This document shows positions 51,857-63,000 of a DNA stretch of 64,000 nt, piece after piece (position 1 is the first letter of the stretch; each line of letters begins with the position of its first letter). The stretch spans positions 551,001 to 615,000 of the forward strand of contig JAXHMK010000009.1 of NCBI GenBank assembly GCA_034521495.1. Direction: 5' to 3'. This DNA comes from Balneolaceae bacterium. GTDB taxonomy: Bacteria; Bacteroidota; Rhodothermia; Balneolales; Balneolaceae. A program made the translations under genes and the position numbers. The notes beneath the pieces were generated by a model. It was given only the letters and a program-made list of their open reading frames with translations. It was not told where the DNA came from and made no database searches.

Positions 51857-52180
51857 ATGACAAATGCAGCAAAAAAATTAAGCCAATTACAAAAAAGTGA
51901 ACCTATTCTCATCTCCATTTTTAATAAAGCGGAGAAAGAGTACAAGGAGTTGGAAGAGATGTTCAACCTGATCGGATGGGGAGAACTGCCGGACAAGTTG
52001 AAATTTGCAATCGAATCGGATGTTCGAGGTTATATTGACGAACTGAATGGCCGGTATTCAACAACCTGTGCAGGCGTACAACGCAGGCGGGAAAGCGTTG
52101 ATTTTTGGGTGAACAGCTACCTCGATGGAATCTGCTCGCTGGAAACTGCTATGGACGCATTAAAGGTTACAAAATTATGA
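51857..52180 (+). CDS. Hypothetical small protein
   Basis: A 107-residue protein starting at ATG 51857 (MTNAAKKLSQLQKSEP); an earlier frame start at 51791 falls in repeat-flanking sequence. Predicted helical with an acidic N-terminal half (NKAEKEYKELEEMFNLIGWGELPD). No family recognised and no signal peptide. Stands alone between repeats and guaB; codon use looks native. Confidence 0.55.
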   Translation: MTNAAKKLSQLQKSEPILISIFNKAEKEYKELEEMFNLIGWGELPDKLKFAIESDVRGYIDELNGRYSTTCAGVQRRRESVDFWVNSYLDGICSLETAMDALKVTKL

Positions 52181-52301
52181 ATAACGTGATTTCGAAATAT
52201 AGATGCCTCAAACTGACGATAAATATTAATTCCGATTTGGGGTAAGGAAGTTCACATGGATTTTTTATCTTTACAAAACTGTAAAAAAAGTAAATTTTCT
52301 C

Positions 52302-53777
52302 ATGACGAACTCCTCATCCTTCGCCAATATTACCCGCCAGGGACTCACATACGATGATGTTTTATTAGTTCCCTCATATTCGCAGGTTTTACCACGCGAA
52401 GTTGAAACAAAAGTAGATCTCACACCAAGCATAACTCTCAATACGCCTATTTTCAGTGCGGCAATGGATACCGTTTCTGAATATCGTCTTGCCATTGCTC
52501 TTGCGCGTGAAGGCGGCATTGCCATGCTTCACAAAAATATGTCGATTGAAGACCAGGCAGAACATGTGCGGTTGGTAAAACGAAGTGAAAGCGGAATGAT
52601 CGTAGATCCCGTAACACTGCCACCGGATGCCACCGTGAAAGATGCCCGTGCGTTAATGAAAAAGCATAAAATTGGCGGAATACCAATTGTAGAGAGCGGC
52701 AACAGATTGATTGGAATTGTAACAAACCGCGATTTACGGTTTGAGCACTACGTTGATAAAAGGCTGGATACAATCATGACCAGTGAGAATCTTATAACAG
52801 CCAAAGAGAAAACAAGTCTTGAAGAGGCAGAAGAGATTCTTCAAGAGTATAAAGTAGAAAAACTGCCAATCGTTAATAAAGACGATATACTGGTTGGATT
52901 GATTACGTTTAAGGATATCGAGAAAAAAATGAACTTCCCCAACGCCTGTAAAGACAGCATGGGCCGGTTGAGGGTGGGTGCTGCAGTTGGCGTGACTCCG
53001 GACACAATGGATCGCGTGGATGCACTTGTGGACTCCGGCGTGGATATTGTAACCGTAGATACCGCACACGGACATTCAAAGGGTGTGCTTGAAACGATTA
53101 AGAAAATTAAATCTGCTCATAAAAATCTGAATATTATAGGTGGAAACATTGCAACGCGAGATGCGGCTGAGGCACTGGTAGAAGCCGGCGCAGATGTTGT
53201 AAAAGTGGGCGTTGGCCCGGGTTCAATCTGTACAACACGGGTGGTTACAGGTGTGGGTGTTCCACAGTTATCTGCAATTATGGAGATTGCTGAATTCACA
53301 AAACAAAAGAATGTAGGTTTAATAGCAGATGGCGGAATTAAACAAACCGGCGATATCCCAAAAGCTATTGCCGGTGGGGCCGATGCTGTAATGATGGGCT
53401 CTATGTTTGCGGGTGTGGACGAAAGCCCCGGCGAAACGATTATTTATGAATCAAGGAAATATAAATCCTACCGGGGTATGGGCAGTCTTGGAGCGATGGC
53501 CAAAGGATCCAAGGATCGCTACTTTCAGGATGTTGAAGACGATCTGAAATTAGTACCCGAAGGCATTGAAGGACGTGTTCCATATAAAGGATATCTGAGT
53601 GAAGTGGTCCACCAGATGAGCGGCGGATTACGAGCTGCTATGGGCTATGTGGGCGCCTCAACAATAGAAGAACTGAAAAAAGCTGAATTTGTACAGGTTT
53701 CTGCAGCAAGTTATAAGGAAAGCCACCCGCATTCCGTGCAAATAACCAAAGAAGCACCCAACTATTCCGTTTCCTGA
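52302..53777 (+). CDS. guaB: IMP dehydrogenase
   Basis: NAD-dependent oxidation of IMP to XMP, the committing step to guanine nucleotides. 491 residues. The catalytic Cys is C310 in [11 protein letters not shown]. The two CBS domains occupy ~98-210. Flap-region motif YRGMGS and the VDTAHGHS motif are present. ATG 52302, no Shine-Dalgarno sequence. Confidence 0.98.
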   Translation: MTNSSSFANITRQGLTYDDVLLVPSYSQVLPREVETKVDLTPSITLNTPIFSAAMDTVSEYRLAIALAREGGIAMLHKNMSIEDQAEHVRLVKRSESGMIVDPVTLPPDATVKDARALMKKHKIGGIPIVESGNRLIGIVTNRDLRFEHYVDKRLDTIMTSENLITAKEKTSLEEAEEILQEYKVEKLPIVNKDDILVGLITFKDIEKKMNFPNACKDSMGRLRVGAAVGVTPDTMDRVDALVDSGVDIVTVDTAHGHSKGVLETIKKIKSAHKNLNIIGGNIATRDAAEALVEAGADVVKVGVGPGSICTTRVVTGVGVPQLSAIMEIAEFTKQKNVGLIADGGIKQTGDIPKAIAGGADAVMMGSMFAGVDESPGETIIYESRKYKSYRGMGSLGAMAKGSKDRYFQDVEDDLKLVPEGIEGRVPYKGYLSEVVHQMSGGLRAAMGYVGASTIEELKKAEFVQVSAASYKESHPHSVQITKEAPNYSVS

Positions 53778-53856
53778 TTTTTGGTTATCCGGACCAGTTT
53801 ATATCTATAAATAGTACACGAGGGAAGAGTAGTTCAACCTGACACTATCATTTGAT

Positions 53857-54705
53857 ATGTGGAATTTTCTTAGAAAAATTTTTTCGGAGAAAGAAGGAGG
53901 GGTCACAGTAGTGGTGCTGGATGAAAGTGATCCAAATAGCTCAAGCACATACAAGCTCAATTCTTTTGATGTTATAAAAATCGGAGCTGCTGTGGTTGTG
54001 GTATCCATAGGTCTTACCATCGGGATTTTTTTTGTAACCCCACTCAGTTCAATCTATCAAAAACAGATTGATGAACGGTTTCGAGACCAGGTGATCTCCA
54101 TTAACCAAAGAGTTGAGGCACTGCAGGACTCTCTTTATGCCAGGGAGGTACAACTCAATGATCTGAAACAGTTTATCCGAACGGTGCCTGATACAAATTT
54201 TACTGTAAACAGAAGTTTTGTAGGAGAAGGTCAAACCACCCGGGAAAATAGTTGGAACGAACCGCTAAGGATACCTACATATGATATGATTAACCAGGAT
54301 GAGATTATCTCTTCATCCAGACTCGCCCGTATTCCTGATTTTCCAAGTCACTATCCAATTGAAGGTACGCTAACACAGGAATTTTCATCCGAAGAGAAGC
54401 ACTATGGTATTGATCTGGCTGCAAACAGCAACACAGAATTTCGCTCAATTGCAGACGGAACAGTTGTGAATACAAGTTGGACAATTAACTATGGATATGT
54501 AATATACGTACAGCATTCAAATGGTATCATGAGTATTTACAAGCATGGTGCCAGACTTCTCAAGGAACAGGGAGATGTTGTTATGAAAGGCGATCTTCTT
54601 GGATTGATAGGCAATAGTGGTGTACTAAGCTCAGGGTCGCACCTGCATCTTGAGATTTGGAAAAACGGAGTTCCACAAAATCCACTCATGTATTTGATGG
54701 AGTAA
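53857..54705 (+). CDS. M23-family peptidase, membrane-anchored
   Basis: A 282-residue bitopic protein: cytoplasmic start, one helix (~45-67, GAAVVVVSIGLTIGIFFVTPL), a coiled-coil-like stretch (~70-110) and a C-terminal LytM/M23 domain (~170-282). Zinc ligands are visible as H-x3-D in KHYGIDL and HLH in GSHLHLEIW. This organisation is common for peptidoglycan endopeptidases or for division-linked activators. The next gene, a bactofilin, is 7 bases downstream; bactofilin-M23 pairs are widely found and shape the cell wall. Confidence 0.92.
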   Translation: MWNFLRKIFSEKEGGVTVVVLDESDPNSSSTYKLNSFDVIKIGAAVVVVSIGLTIGIFFVTPLSSIYQKQIDERFRDQVISINQRVEALQDSLYAREVQLNDLKQFIRTVPDTNFTVNRSFVGEGQTTRENSWNEPLRIPTYDMINQDEIISSSRLARIPDFPSHYPIEGTLTQEFSSEEKHYGIDLAANSNTEFRSIADGTVVNTSWTINYGYVIYVQHSNGIMSIYKHGARLLKEQGDVVMKGDLLGLIGNSGVLSSGSHLHLEIWKNGVPQNPLMYLME

Positions 54706-54712
54706 TTCTAAA

Positions 54713-55147
54713 ATGTTTAAAAATAAACCTGGTAATAAAGTGAACGGAACATCTCAAAAATCACCTTCTCTGAATATGATTAGCGAAGGCACAACCATAA
54801 AAGGAACTATAAAATCGAATAACGATATTCGCATTGCCGGGAGGTTGGAAGGGGAAGCGATCTGTAAAGGAAAAGTTATTATCAGTTCCTCGGCACATGT
54901 TGATGGTAATATTGCATCAACCGAGGCCGATATTGCCGGAAAGATTGAAGGTACAATTAAAGTATCTGAAAAACTCTCTCTCAGGCAAACTGCCATCGTT
55001 GGCGGTGATATCTTCACAAAAGTTTTAGTTGTTGAGGAGGGAGCACAACTAAATGGAAATTGCAGGATGGGCGAACAGGATACCAACCTCGATGGCGAAA
55101 CCGATGCTCAATACGCAGAATCAACAGTCGTTAAAGAGAAAGATTAA
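54713..55147 (+). CDS. Bactofilin (polymer-forming cytoskeletal protein)
   Basis: A 144-residue bactofilin: central beta-helix repeats (SEGTTIKGTIKSNNDIRIAGRLEGE, then VDGNIASTEADIAGKIEGTI and LSLRQTAIVGGDIFTKVLVVEEGA). Forms filaments at the membrane, probably scaffolding the M23 peptidase encoded 7 bases upstream. The 3' end overlaps the atpZ frame. Confidence 0.95.
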   Translation: MFKNKPGNKVNGTSQKSPSLNMISEGTTIKGTIKSNNDIRIAGRLEGEAICKGKVIISSSAHVDGNIASTEADIAGKIEGTIKVSEKLSLRQTAIVGGDIFTKVLVVEEGAQLNGNCRMGEQDTNLDGETDAQYAESTVVKEKD

Positions 55148-55373
55148 CCTTATTCATTTGATTAAGGATTCTAAAAATAGAAAGTACCTGGAATATGCGG
55201 GTCTTGGTGTTGAAATTGCAGCTTCATTCTTTGTGCCAATTCTTATTGGATACTGGCTTGACGAACGGTATCAAACATCTCCATGGTGGTTACTTGCAGG
55301 GATCTTTACAGGAGTTCTATTGATGCTCTCTATCTTTATTAAAATTGCAAAAGATACAAACAGCCGGAATTGA
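55104..55373 (+). CDS. atpZ: AtpZ/AtpI-family ATP synthase assembly protein
   Basis: A small membrane protein with two helices (YLEYAGLGVEIAASFFVPILIGYWLDERYQTSPWW across the first helix and loop; WLLAGIFTGVLLMLSIFI second). The GYWLDxxxxTSPW motif identifies the AtpZ family, which helps c-ring assembly or Mg2+ handling. The frame is open from ATG 55053; ATG 55104 (MLNTQNQQSLKRK) is more family-like but still overlaps the bactofilin gene by 44 bases. Confidence 0.8.
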   Translation: MLNTQNQQSLKRKINLIHLIKDSKNRKYLEYAGLGVEIAASFFVPILIGYWLDERYQTSPWWLLAGIFTGVLLMLSIFIKIAKDTNSRN

Positions 55374-55381
55374 CAAACAGT

Positions 55382-55747
55382 ATGCTGAAAGATGTACCGA
55401 AAAATATACAGCTCAGCATTTTTATTTTTGCACTTCTCGCATTTATCTTGATTCTTCTTTTACCTATTCATGAACGAATTGGTTTTAGTACCGGATATTT
55501 TTTGGGGCTCTTTGCTGTAATCATACATCTTGTTTTTTCGGCTATAAATAAAAATGCCGATCAAAACTTTCTGCAGATCTATTTTCTCTCTTTGTTTGTA
55601 CGATTTTTGATAGTCTGCCTGCTCTTTATTTTGATTCTTACAATGACAAAAATTCACGAATTTAGTTTTACTGTTAGTTTTATAATTTCGTATATTTTCC
55701 ATTCTGTAAATGAAGTGATTTTTTTGAATCATAAACTCACAAATTAA
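55382..55747 (+). CDS. atpI: AtpI-like ATP synthase subunit I
   Basis: A 121-residue protein with four membrane helices (FIFALLAFILILLLPI, GYFLGLFAVIIHLVFSA, FVRFLIVCLLFILILTM, SFIISYIFHSVNEVIFL). Located between atpZ and atpB, the usual site of subunit I, an assembly factor. Start ATG 55382 rather than TTG 55370. Sequence alone would not identify it; the position does. Confidence 0.7.
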   Translation: MLKDVPKNIQLSIFIFALLAFILILLLPIHERIGFSTGYFLGLFAVIIHLVFSAINKNADQNFLQIYFLSLFVRFLIVCLLFILILTMTKIHEFSFTVSFIISYIFHSVNEVIFLNHKLTN

Positions 55748-55768
55748 TAGAGAATACTACTGCCGAAG

Positions 55769-57081
<1,313 letters not shown>

Positions 57082-57099
57082 TCTTAAATCATCTTTATT

Positions 57100-57633
57100 A
57101 TGACGCTGATTTTTGCAGAAGCGGCGAGTGGCGGCGGAGGTGCAATCCTCAACTTTAACAGTGGTTTTGCCATATGGGTAGCTATCACACTGATAATATT
57201 TTTAGCTGTGATGGGCAAATATGCAGTTCCGCTAATTATGTCAGCTCTTACTGAGCGTGAAGAACGCATTAAAGATTCTTTAGAATCAGCAGAGAAAGCC
57301 CTCGCCAAAGCTGAACAAATTTCGAAAGATAACGATAAGGCTTTACAGCAAGCTGAAGTGAAAGCCCAAAAAATTCGGAAAGAAGCTTTGGAAGATGCCG
57401 AAGTATTGCGCAGTGAAAAAATTGAGCAAGCAAAGAAAGATGCCGCTAATATTCTTGAAGATGCTCGAAATACTATTGAGCAGGAGAAGAAGCGGGCACT
57501 CAACGAACTCAGAGATGAGGTGGCAGATCTTGCTGTAAAATCTGCCTCCATGATTATTCATGCTGAACTCGATGAGAAGAAAAACAGGAAACTCGTTGAT
57601 TCATTTATCAACGATCTACCAAAAATGAATTAA
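57100..57633 (+). CDS. atpF: ATP synthase F0 subunit b
   Basis: The peripheral stalk: one N-terminal helix (FAIWVAITLIIFLAVM) then a long charged coiled coil (~55-160). 177 residues. Lies 18 bases after atpE. Confidence 0.95.
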   Translation: MTLIFAEAASGGGGAILNFNSGFAIWVAITLIIFLAVMGKYAVPLIMSALTEREERIKDSLESAEKALAKAEQISKDNDKALQQAEVKAQKIRKEALEDAEVLRSEKIEQAKKDAANILEDARNTIEQEKKRALNELRDEVADLAVKSASMIIHAELDEKKNRKLVDSFINDLPKMN

Positions 57634-57636
57634 TCA

Positions 57637-58182
57637 ATGAGTACCAAGGCAGCAAAGCGATATGCAAATGCTTTTCTGGAGGTAGCAATTGAGAATGATA
57701 TTCTCGAGGAAGCCAGGGAAGATATGCTCTTGATTAAAAATACTATTGATGCATCCTCTGATCTGCGAGTATTTCTCAAAAATCCGATTATCAAAAAAGA
57801 TCAAAAAAAAGAAGTTGTACAAAAGATCTTTAAGGGTAAATTGCAGGATTTAACTTTCGAGCTAAATAACCTGTTAACACGAAAAGACAGGGAATCTCTT
57901 TTAGAGGAGATATCAAACAAGTTTATTGAATTATACAACCAACACCAGGGTATCATTAAAGTAGGAGTAACCTCAGCCAGGAAATTGGAAGAAGCTCAGT
58001 TAAAAGCATTGAAAAAGAATATTGAGCAAACAACCGGCAAAAAGGTTGAGTTTTCAACCGAGGTTGAAGAAGAGTTAATGGGCGGTTTGAAAATCCGAAT
58101 TGACGACACTGTGGTGGATGGATCTGTTAAATTTAAATTAAGCCAGTTGAAAGATCGTTTGACCTCAACTGTAATTGAATAA
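57637..58182 (+). CDS. atpH: ATP synthase F1 subunit delta
   Basis: Links stalk to the F1 head. 181 residues; the N-terminus KAAKRYANAFLEVAIE and the C-terminal GGLKIRIDDTVVDGSVKFKLSQL are the family motifs. Starts 3 bases after atpF. Confidence 0.96.
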   Translation: MSTKAAKRYANAFLEVAIENDILEEAREDMLLIKNTIDASSDLRVFLKNPIIKKDQKKEVVQKIFKGKLQDLTFELNNLLTRKDRESLLEEISNKFIELYNQHQGIIKVGVTSARKLEEAQLKALKKNIEQTTGKKVEFSTEVEEELMGGLKIRIDDTVVDGSVKFKLSQLKDRLTSTVIE

Positions 58183-58199
58183 AAAATTTAGGATAAGTA

Positions 58200-59819
58200 A
58201 TGAGTCAAGTCAGACCTGACGAAGTATCGGCTATTTTAAGAAAACAACTGACCGGATTTGACGGCGAAGCTGACGTATATGACGTAGGTACCGTTCTCGA
58301 AGTTGGTGACGGTATTGCGCGCGTATATGGACTTTCTAAAGTTCAGGCCGGTGAACTGGTTGAACTTCCCGATTCTATAGATGATGCCGGAAATCCGGTT
58401 CGGGGAATGGTATTAAACCTTGAGGAGGACAATGTAGGTATTGTACTTTTTGGTTCCTCCAGGGTTGTGGAAGAGGGACATACGGTTAAACGAACAAAAA
58501 GTATTGCATCTCTGAATGTGGGTGACGGTCTGCTCGGAAGAGTGATTGATCCTCTTGGAAAGCCTCTTGATGGAAAAGGAGCAATTTCCGGCGATACGAT
58601 GCGTCTTCCGCTGGAACGTAAAGCACCCGGTGTGATTTATCGGGAGCCTGTAAGTGAGCCGCTTCAAACCGGTATTAAGGCAATTGACTCATTGATTCCA
58701 ATTGGACGAGGACAGCGTGAGTTGATTATTGGCGACCGCCAGACGGGTAAAACGGCTGTATCCATTGATACAATTATCAATCAAAAAAATACACAGGAAA
58801 CAGACAAACCGGTCTATTGTATTTATGTAGCTGTCGGTCAAAAGGGATCAACAGTAGCGAGTATTGTAAGTACTCTGAAGGAGCATGACGCACTTGATTA
58901 TACAGTTGTTGTTTCTGCACCTGCAAGTGTATCTGCACCATTGCGTTACATTGCACCATTTGCAGGTGCTGCAATTGGAGAATACTTCCGGGATACAGGA
59001 CGACATGCTCTTGTTATTTATGACGACTTGTCGAAACAGGCGGTTGCTTATCGTGAGCTTTCACTCCTGTTGAGACGACCTCCGGGACGGGAAGCATATC
59101 CCGGTGATGTATTTTATCTGCACAGCCGATTGTTGGAGCGTGCAGCAAAAATCATTGATAGTGATAAAATTGCCAGGCAAATGAACAATGTGCCGGAAGA
59201 GCTTGCGCCGAAAGTAAAAGGAGGAGGGTCATTAACTGCACTGCCGGTTATTGAGACTCAGGCAGGAGATGTTTCCGCATATATTCCAACGAACGTAATT
59301 TCTATTACAGACGGACAGATCTTCCTGGATACCGATCTGTTTAACTCCGGCATCCGCCCTGCAATTGATGTAGGAATCTCAGTATCTCGTGTGGGTGGAG
59401 CGGCTCAGGTTAAGTCAATGAAGAAACTGTCCGGTACGTTGAAGCTTGATCTTGCTCAGTATCGTGAATTAGAGGCATTTTCCAAGTTCGGTTCAGATCT
59501 TGATGCCGCTACACAACGTCAGTTAAAACGGGGTGAACGAACCGTTGAACTGATGAAACAGGGTGAATACAAACCCTTGCCTGTAGAGCAGCAAATAGCC
59601 CTTCTGAAAGTAAATAACGAAGGTTTACTTGATAAACTTTCTATTGATCAGATTGGTGAATTTGAAAAAATGTTTCTTGAAACTATTCAGGCTAAGTATT
59701 CCAAGAGAATGGATGTTTTGGCTGAAACCGGAACGTTGGATGATGCATTCAGTGAAGAATTGATTAAAACGGCCGAAAGTACAATCGATCAACTGTTAGC
59801 TGTAACTGAAGAGAAGTAA
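58200..59819 (+). CDS. atpA: ATP synthase F1 subunit alpha
   Basis: 539 residues; nucleotide-binding P-loop [21 protein letters not shown], the Arg-finger region and SRVGGAAQ at the C-terminal side. Subunits beta and epsilon are not encoded here and must lie elsewhere, the split seen in Bacteroidota relatives. Confidence 0.98.
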   Translation: MSQVRPDEVSAILRKQLTGFDGEADVYDVGTVLEVGDGIARVYGLSKVQAGELVELPDSIDDAGNPVRGMVLNLEEDNVGIVLFGSSRVVEEGHTVKRTKSIASLNVGDGLLGRVIDPLGKPLDGKGAISGDTMRLPLERKAPGVIYREPVSEPLQTGIKAIDSLIPIGRGQRELIIGDRQTGKTAVSIDTIINQKNTQETDKPVYCIYVAVGQKGSTVASIVSTLKEHDALDYTVVVSAPASVSAPLRYIAPFAGAAIGEYFRDTGRHALVIYDDLSKQAVAYRELSLLLRRPPGREAYPGDVFYLHSRLLERAAKIIDSDKIARQMNNVPEELAPKVKGGGSLTALPVIETQAGDVSAYIPTNVISITDGQIFLDTDLFNSGIRPAIDVGISVSRVGGAAQVKSMKKLSGTLKLDLAQYRELEAFSKFGSDLDAATQRQLKRGERTVELMKQGEYKPLPVEQQIALLKVNNEGLLDKLSIDQIGEFEKMFLETIQAKYSKRMDVLAETGTLDDAFSEELIKTAESTIDQLLAVTEEK

Positions 59820-59823
59820 TTAA

Positions 59824-60717
59824 ATGGCAAACCTCCGGGACATACGAAATCGGATTTCATCCATAAAGAATACCCAGCAGATCACAAAAGCCATGAAAAT
59901 GGTTGCAGCTGCTAAGCTGCGAAAAGCTCAGCAGCGCATGAATGAAACTCGGCCGTATTCCAAGAAAATGGGTGAGGTTGTTGCAAAACTCGTTTCTTCA
60001 CAGCAAAATATTCAGAACAAACTTTTGCGCAAACCCGAAGAAATTAACCGGATTCTGCTGATTGTTGTGGGTTCTGATCGTGGACTTTGTGGCGGCTTTA
60101 ATAACAATCTTTTCAGAAAAGTAGAGTCTGTAATTGAAGAACAGTACAGTTCGTTTAACAGTGAAGGTAACCTGGAAATTATTACCATTGGTAAAAAGGC
60201 ATCAGGTTATTTTAAGAAAAGAGATTATAATGTAGTGAGTGCATATCCCGGTTTCTTTGATGAGCTAAGTTATGAGGAAACATCAGCCATTATGGGTTAT
60301 GCTACAGAAAATTTTGTGAAGAAAAATTACGACAAAGTCTTAATTGCGTTCAATGAGTTCAAAACGGTAATCACACAGAACAGGTTGATTGAGGAAGCCC
60401 TGCCGTTGAAAACCGAATTAATGGATGAAGGCGAAGAAGAATCGTCAAAGGAAAAAGATTATATTTTTGAGCCTGATCCGGTATCAATCCTGGAAAAGCT
60501 TTTGCCTGTTCATTTAAATATGCATCTTTGGAGAGCTGTTTTGGAATCGAATGCAGCAGAACAGGGTGCACGAATGGCTGCAATGGATAATGCTACTGAA
60601 AATGCGAAAGAGCTGGAACAAGATCTCAGACTTGAGTACAATCAGGCACGACAAAGTGCGATTACAACAGAAATTTCAGAAATTGTTTCTGGTGCGGCAG
60701 CACTGGAGGATCATTAG
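59824..60717 (+). CDS. atpG: ATP synthase F1 subunit gamma
   Basis: Central rotor shaft, 297 residues. N-terminal helix RIRNRISSIKNTQQITKAMKMVAAAKLRKAQ-like pattern, SDRGLCGGFN, and the C-terminal RQSAITTEISEIVSGAAAL. Last gene of the operon, 89 bases before tRNA-Ser. Confidence 0.97.
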   Translation: MANLRDIRNRISSIKNTQQITKAMKMVAAAKLRKAQQRMNETRPYSKKMGEVVAKLVSSQQNIQNKLLRKPEEINRILLIVVGSDRGLCGGFNNNLFRKVESVIEEQYSSFNSEGNLEIITIGKKASGYFKKRDYNVVSAYPGFFDELSYEETSAIMGYATENFVKKNYDKVLIAFNEFKTVITQNRLIEEALPLKTELMDEGEEESSKEKDYIFEPDPVSILEKLLPVHLNMHLWRAVLESNAAEQGARMAAMDNATENAKELEQDLRLEYNQARQSAITTEISEIVSGAAALEDH

Positions 60718-60805
60718 AATTGTTAATTTATGATTTAAGATTTTTGATTGGTGATTTTTTGATTGAACTTATTCAACAATAAAAAATTATCAATCAGCAT
60801 TTTTT

Positions 60806-60892
60806 GGAGGGATGGCAGAGTGGTCGAATGCGGCGGTCTTGAAAACCGTTGAGGCTTCGCGGTCTCCGGGGGTTCGAATCCCTCTCCCTCCG
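60806..60892 (+). tRNA. tRNA-Ser (anticodon TGA)
   Basis: An 87-nt class II tRNA: acceptor GGAGGGA / TCCCTCC, D arm with GTGGTCGAATG, anticodon stem-loop GGTCTTGAAAACC with TGA anticodon, long variable arm (GAGGCTTCGCGGTCTC), T arm GGGGGTTCGAATCCC (T loop TTCGAAT), G discriminator. No encoded CCA. A terminator follows. Confidence 0.96.
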
Positions 60893-60901
60893 CTTTAAAT
60901 T

Positions 60902-60933
60902 AGAAAGCCTCAACATTTTGTTGGGGCTTTTCT
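60902..60933 (+). terminator. Intrinsic terminator after tRNA-Ser
   Basis: AGCCTCAAC / GTTGGGGCT stem (one G-U), then TTTTCT. Ends the tRNA, and possibly the ATP synthase, transcript. Confidence 0.75.
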
Positions 60934-60993
60934 GTTAAATAAACATACTATTTATACGTTGATGGCTAAACTCTCTCAATCTAAAATGCCATA

Positions 60994-62391
60994 ATGCTAA
61001 ACATTAAAGATTTATCCCGAACCGGGACGATAATATTTCTATTCTTTATTGTCTGTAAACCTGCTATCTCTCAAGATACACTGTTTGTAACATTACCTGA
61101 ATTTTTAGAGAGAGGACTTAGTAATTCGGGCCAGGTTGCGTACGAGAGTGGTAAAGTAGATCTGGCAAGAAACCGAGTTCGTACAGTAAAATCTCAACGG
61201 ATTTTCCCTCGCCTGGAACTGAATACACAACATGGTGTAGTACCGGGTGTAGAAAGTAAACGGCAGGATTTAGGGGAAGGAGAGTATTATCTCGATCCTG
61301 ATCTTGAAAATGATTGGAACAACTGGGCTGTTTTTACACGCGCGGAACTTTCAGCCACTCAGCCTATCTACACATGGGGTGCTGTTTCAAGTGCTGTAAA
61401 AGCAGCAGAAGCAGGTGCAAAATCGGCTCAATACGAATTTAGTGCAGTAAAAGCTGAAGCAAGAATACAGCTCTTTGATCTTTATTACAGCTATCTGCTG
61501 GCCATAGAAATTTCAAGAATACTTGAAGATGCCAATGAACAGTTAAATCGGGTTGAGAAAAACATAAATGAGATGAGAGAGGAGGGAAACCCCGATCTGA
61601 AAGAATCGGATGTTTTTAAATTTGAAATTTTTAAATCAGAATTTGTCACACGCAGGGTAGAGGTTCAACAAAGTCTCGATTATATAAAGAGGGTATGGGA
61701 TTATGCCCTGCAGGCTGAGCCGGGAGTTGTATATATGCCAGCATCAAACTTTTTAGACCCCGTACCTTACGAACTCCAGGATTACGATTATTACCGGGCA
61801 AACGCAGTACAGGAACGGCCTGAGTTACGAGGAGTTGAGTTTGGGATAACCGCACTGGAAAAGAGGCTTGAAGCCGAAAAAGCCCGGCAATACCCATTGT
61901 TCTTTTTTGGCATAACTGGCAGTTTTGCCAATACTCCAAACCGTCCGCGTCAAACGAATCCTTTTATCAGGAATAATACTAATTATGGTTCTGTTGGTGT
62001 AGGGTTCGGTATCCGGCAAAATCTGAATATTTTATCGATGCGTGCTTCTGTTGATAAAGCCCGTATTGAATATAAACGAGTGAATGACCTTGAAAAAGCT
62101 GTATCAGACCAAATCATATTGGATCTCAATGAGCGTTATCGTGAGGCGGCTGTTGCCGAAACAAGAATGAAACAGACCGAAGAGGCACTTGTAACAGCTC
62201 GTAATTGGGTTCGGAATGAGCAACTAAATTATGATATAGGTTTTGGTGATGTAGAAGATTTTCTGGATGCTGTTCAAAAAGAGTTGGAACTTCGCGTGAA
62301 ATTGAAACAAAATGTATATGATTTGAATAAGAAAGTAGCAGCACTATACAAAGCAGGTGGCTTGCCTATTTCGCAACTGAATTTAAAATAA
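60994..62391 (+). CDS. TolC-family outer-membrane channel protein
   Basis: A 465-residue OMF protein with a signal peptide (cleavage probably near AISQD). Two repeats of the long-helix/strand pattern: SQPIYTWGAVSSAVKAAEAG-like (ATQPIYTWG) and LRGVEFGITALEKRLEAEKARQYP...; GFGIRQNLNIL before the last barrel strands. Channels export via an inner-membrane pump, not encoded nearby. Six bases before the MlaC-like gene, so probably an operon. Confidence 0.9.
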   Translation: MLNIKDLSRTGTIIFLFFIVCKPAISQDTLFVTLPEFLERGLSNSGQVAYESGKVDLARNRVRTVKSQRIFPRLELNTQHGVVPGVESKRQDLGEGEYYLDPDLENDWNNWAVFTRAELSATQPIYTWGAVSSAVKAAEAGAKSAQYEFSAVKAEARIQLFDLYYSYLLAIEISRILEDANEQLNRVEKNINEMREEGNPDLKESDVFKFEIFKSEFVTRRVEVQQSLDYIKRVWDYALQAEPGVVYMPASNFLDPVPYELQDYDYYRANAVQERPELRGVEFGITALEKRLEAEKARQYPLFFFGITGSFANTPNRPRQTNPFIRNNTNYGSVGVGFGIRQNLNILSMRASVDKARIEYKRVNDLEKAVSDQIILDLNERYREAAVAETRMKQTEEALVTARNWVRNEQLNYDIGFGDVEDFLDAVQKELELRVKLKQNVYDLNKKVAALYKAGGLPISQLNLK

Positions 62392-62397
62392 ACTGAT

Positions 62398-62985
62398 ATG
62401 TTCAAGAAAATATATACTCTTTTAATTGTAATACTTTGTTTTGCTCCTTTGGTAACAGCCCAGGCAGAAGCCGATTCAATCCGAATGATGCTCGAAGAGC
62501 GCGATGATGAGATTAAAGATTTACTGGGACCCAAAGGAACTGAGTATACCCAAGAACAAAGAGACCGGTTGAAAGATATTATAAATGATGTTATTAATTA
62601 CCGTTCTATGGCACAACACGCTCTTGGTGATACATACAATGAAATTAGCGAGGAAGAACGAGAAGAATTTGTATCTTTGTTTTCAACAATTATCCGTGAT
62701 AATTCTCTGAACCGGTTAGATATTTATCGTGCGGAAGTTACGTACAACAATATTGAAGTAAATGAAGATTCGGCATTTGTGGCTACAACGGCTCAATTAG
62801 AAGATGTACGGACTTCGGTTGATTATAATCTTGAACGGTTCGATAATACCTGGATGATCACTGATATGACAATAGACCAGGTATCAACAGCTGACTCTTA
62901 TAATCGTCAGTTTCAAAGCATTATCAGGCAACGGGGGTTTGATGCACTTATGGAAAGTTTAAGACGTCGTGCTGCCCGGTCATAA
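62398..62985 (+). CDS. MlaC/Ttg2D-like ABC transporter auxiliary protein
   Basis: A 195-residue protein with a signal peptide (VTAQA). MlaC-type fold: INDVINYRSMAQHALGDTYNEISEEEREEFVSLFSTI-like pattern across the helical start, then beta region VDYNLERFDNTWMITDMTIDQVSTADSYNRQF typical for this family. Carries phospholipid between membranes in the Mla system. No permease or ATPase of the system is in the window; a TolC-like gene precedes it. Confidence 0.9.
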   Translation: MFKKIYTLLIVILCFAPLVTAQAEADSIRMMLEERDDEIKDLLGPKGTEYTQEQRDRLKDIINDVINYRSMAQHALGDTYNEISEEEREEFVSLFSTIIRDNSLNRLDIYRAEVTYNNIEVNEDSAFVATTAQLEDVRTSVDYNLERFDNTWMITDMTIDQVSTADSYNRQFQSIIRQRGFDALMESLRRRAARS

Positions 62986-63000
62986 ACATAATTTAAATGC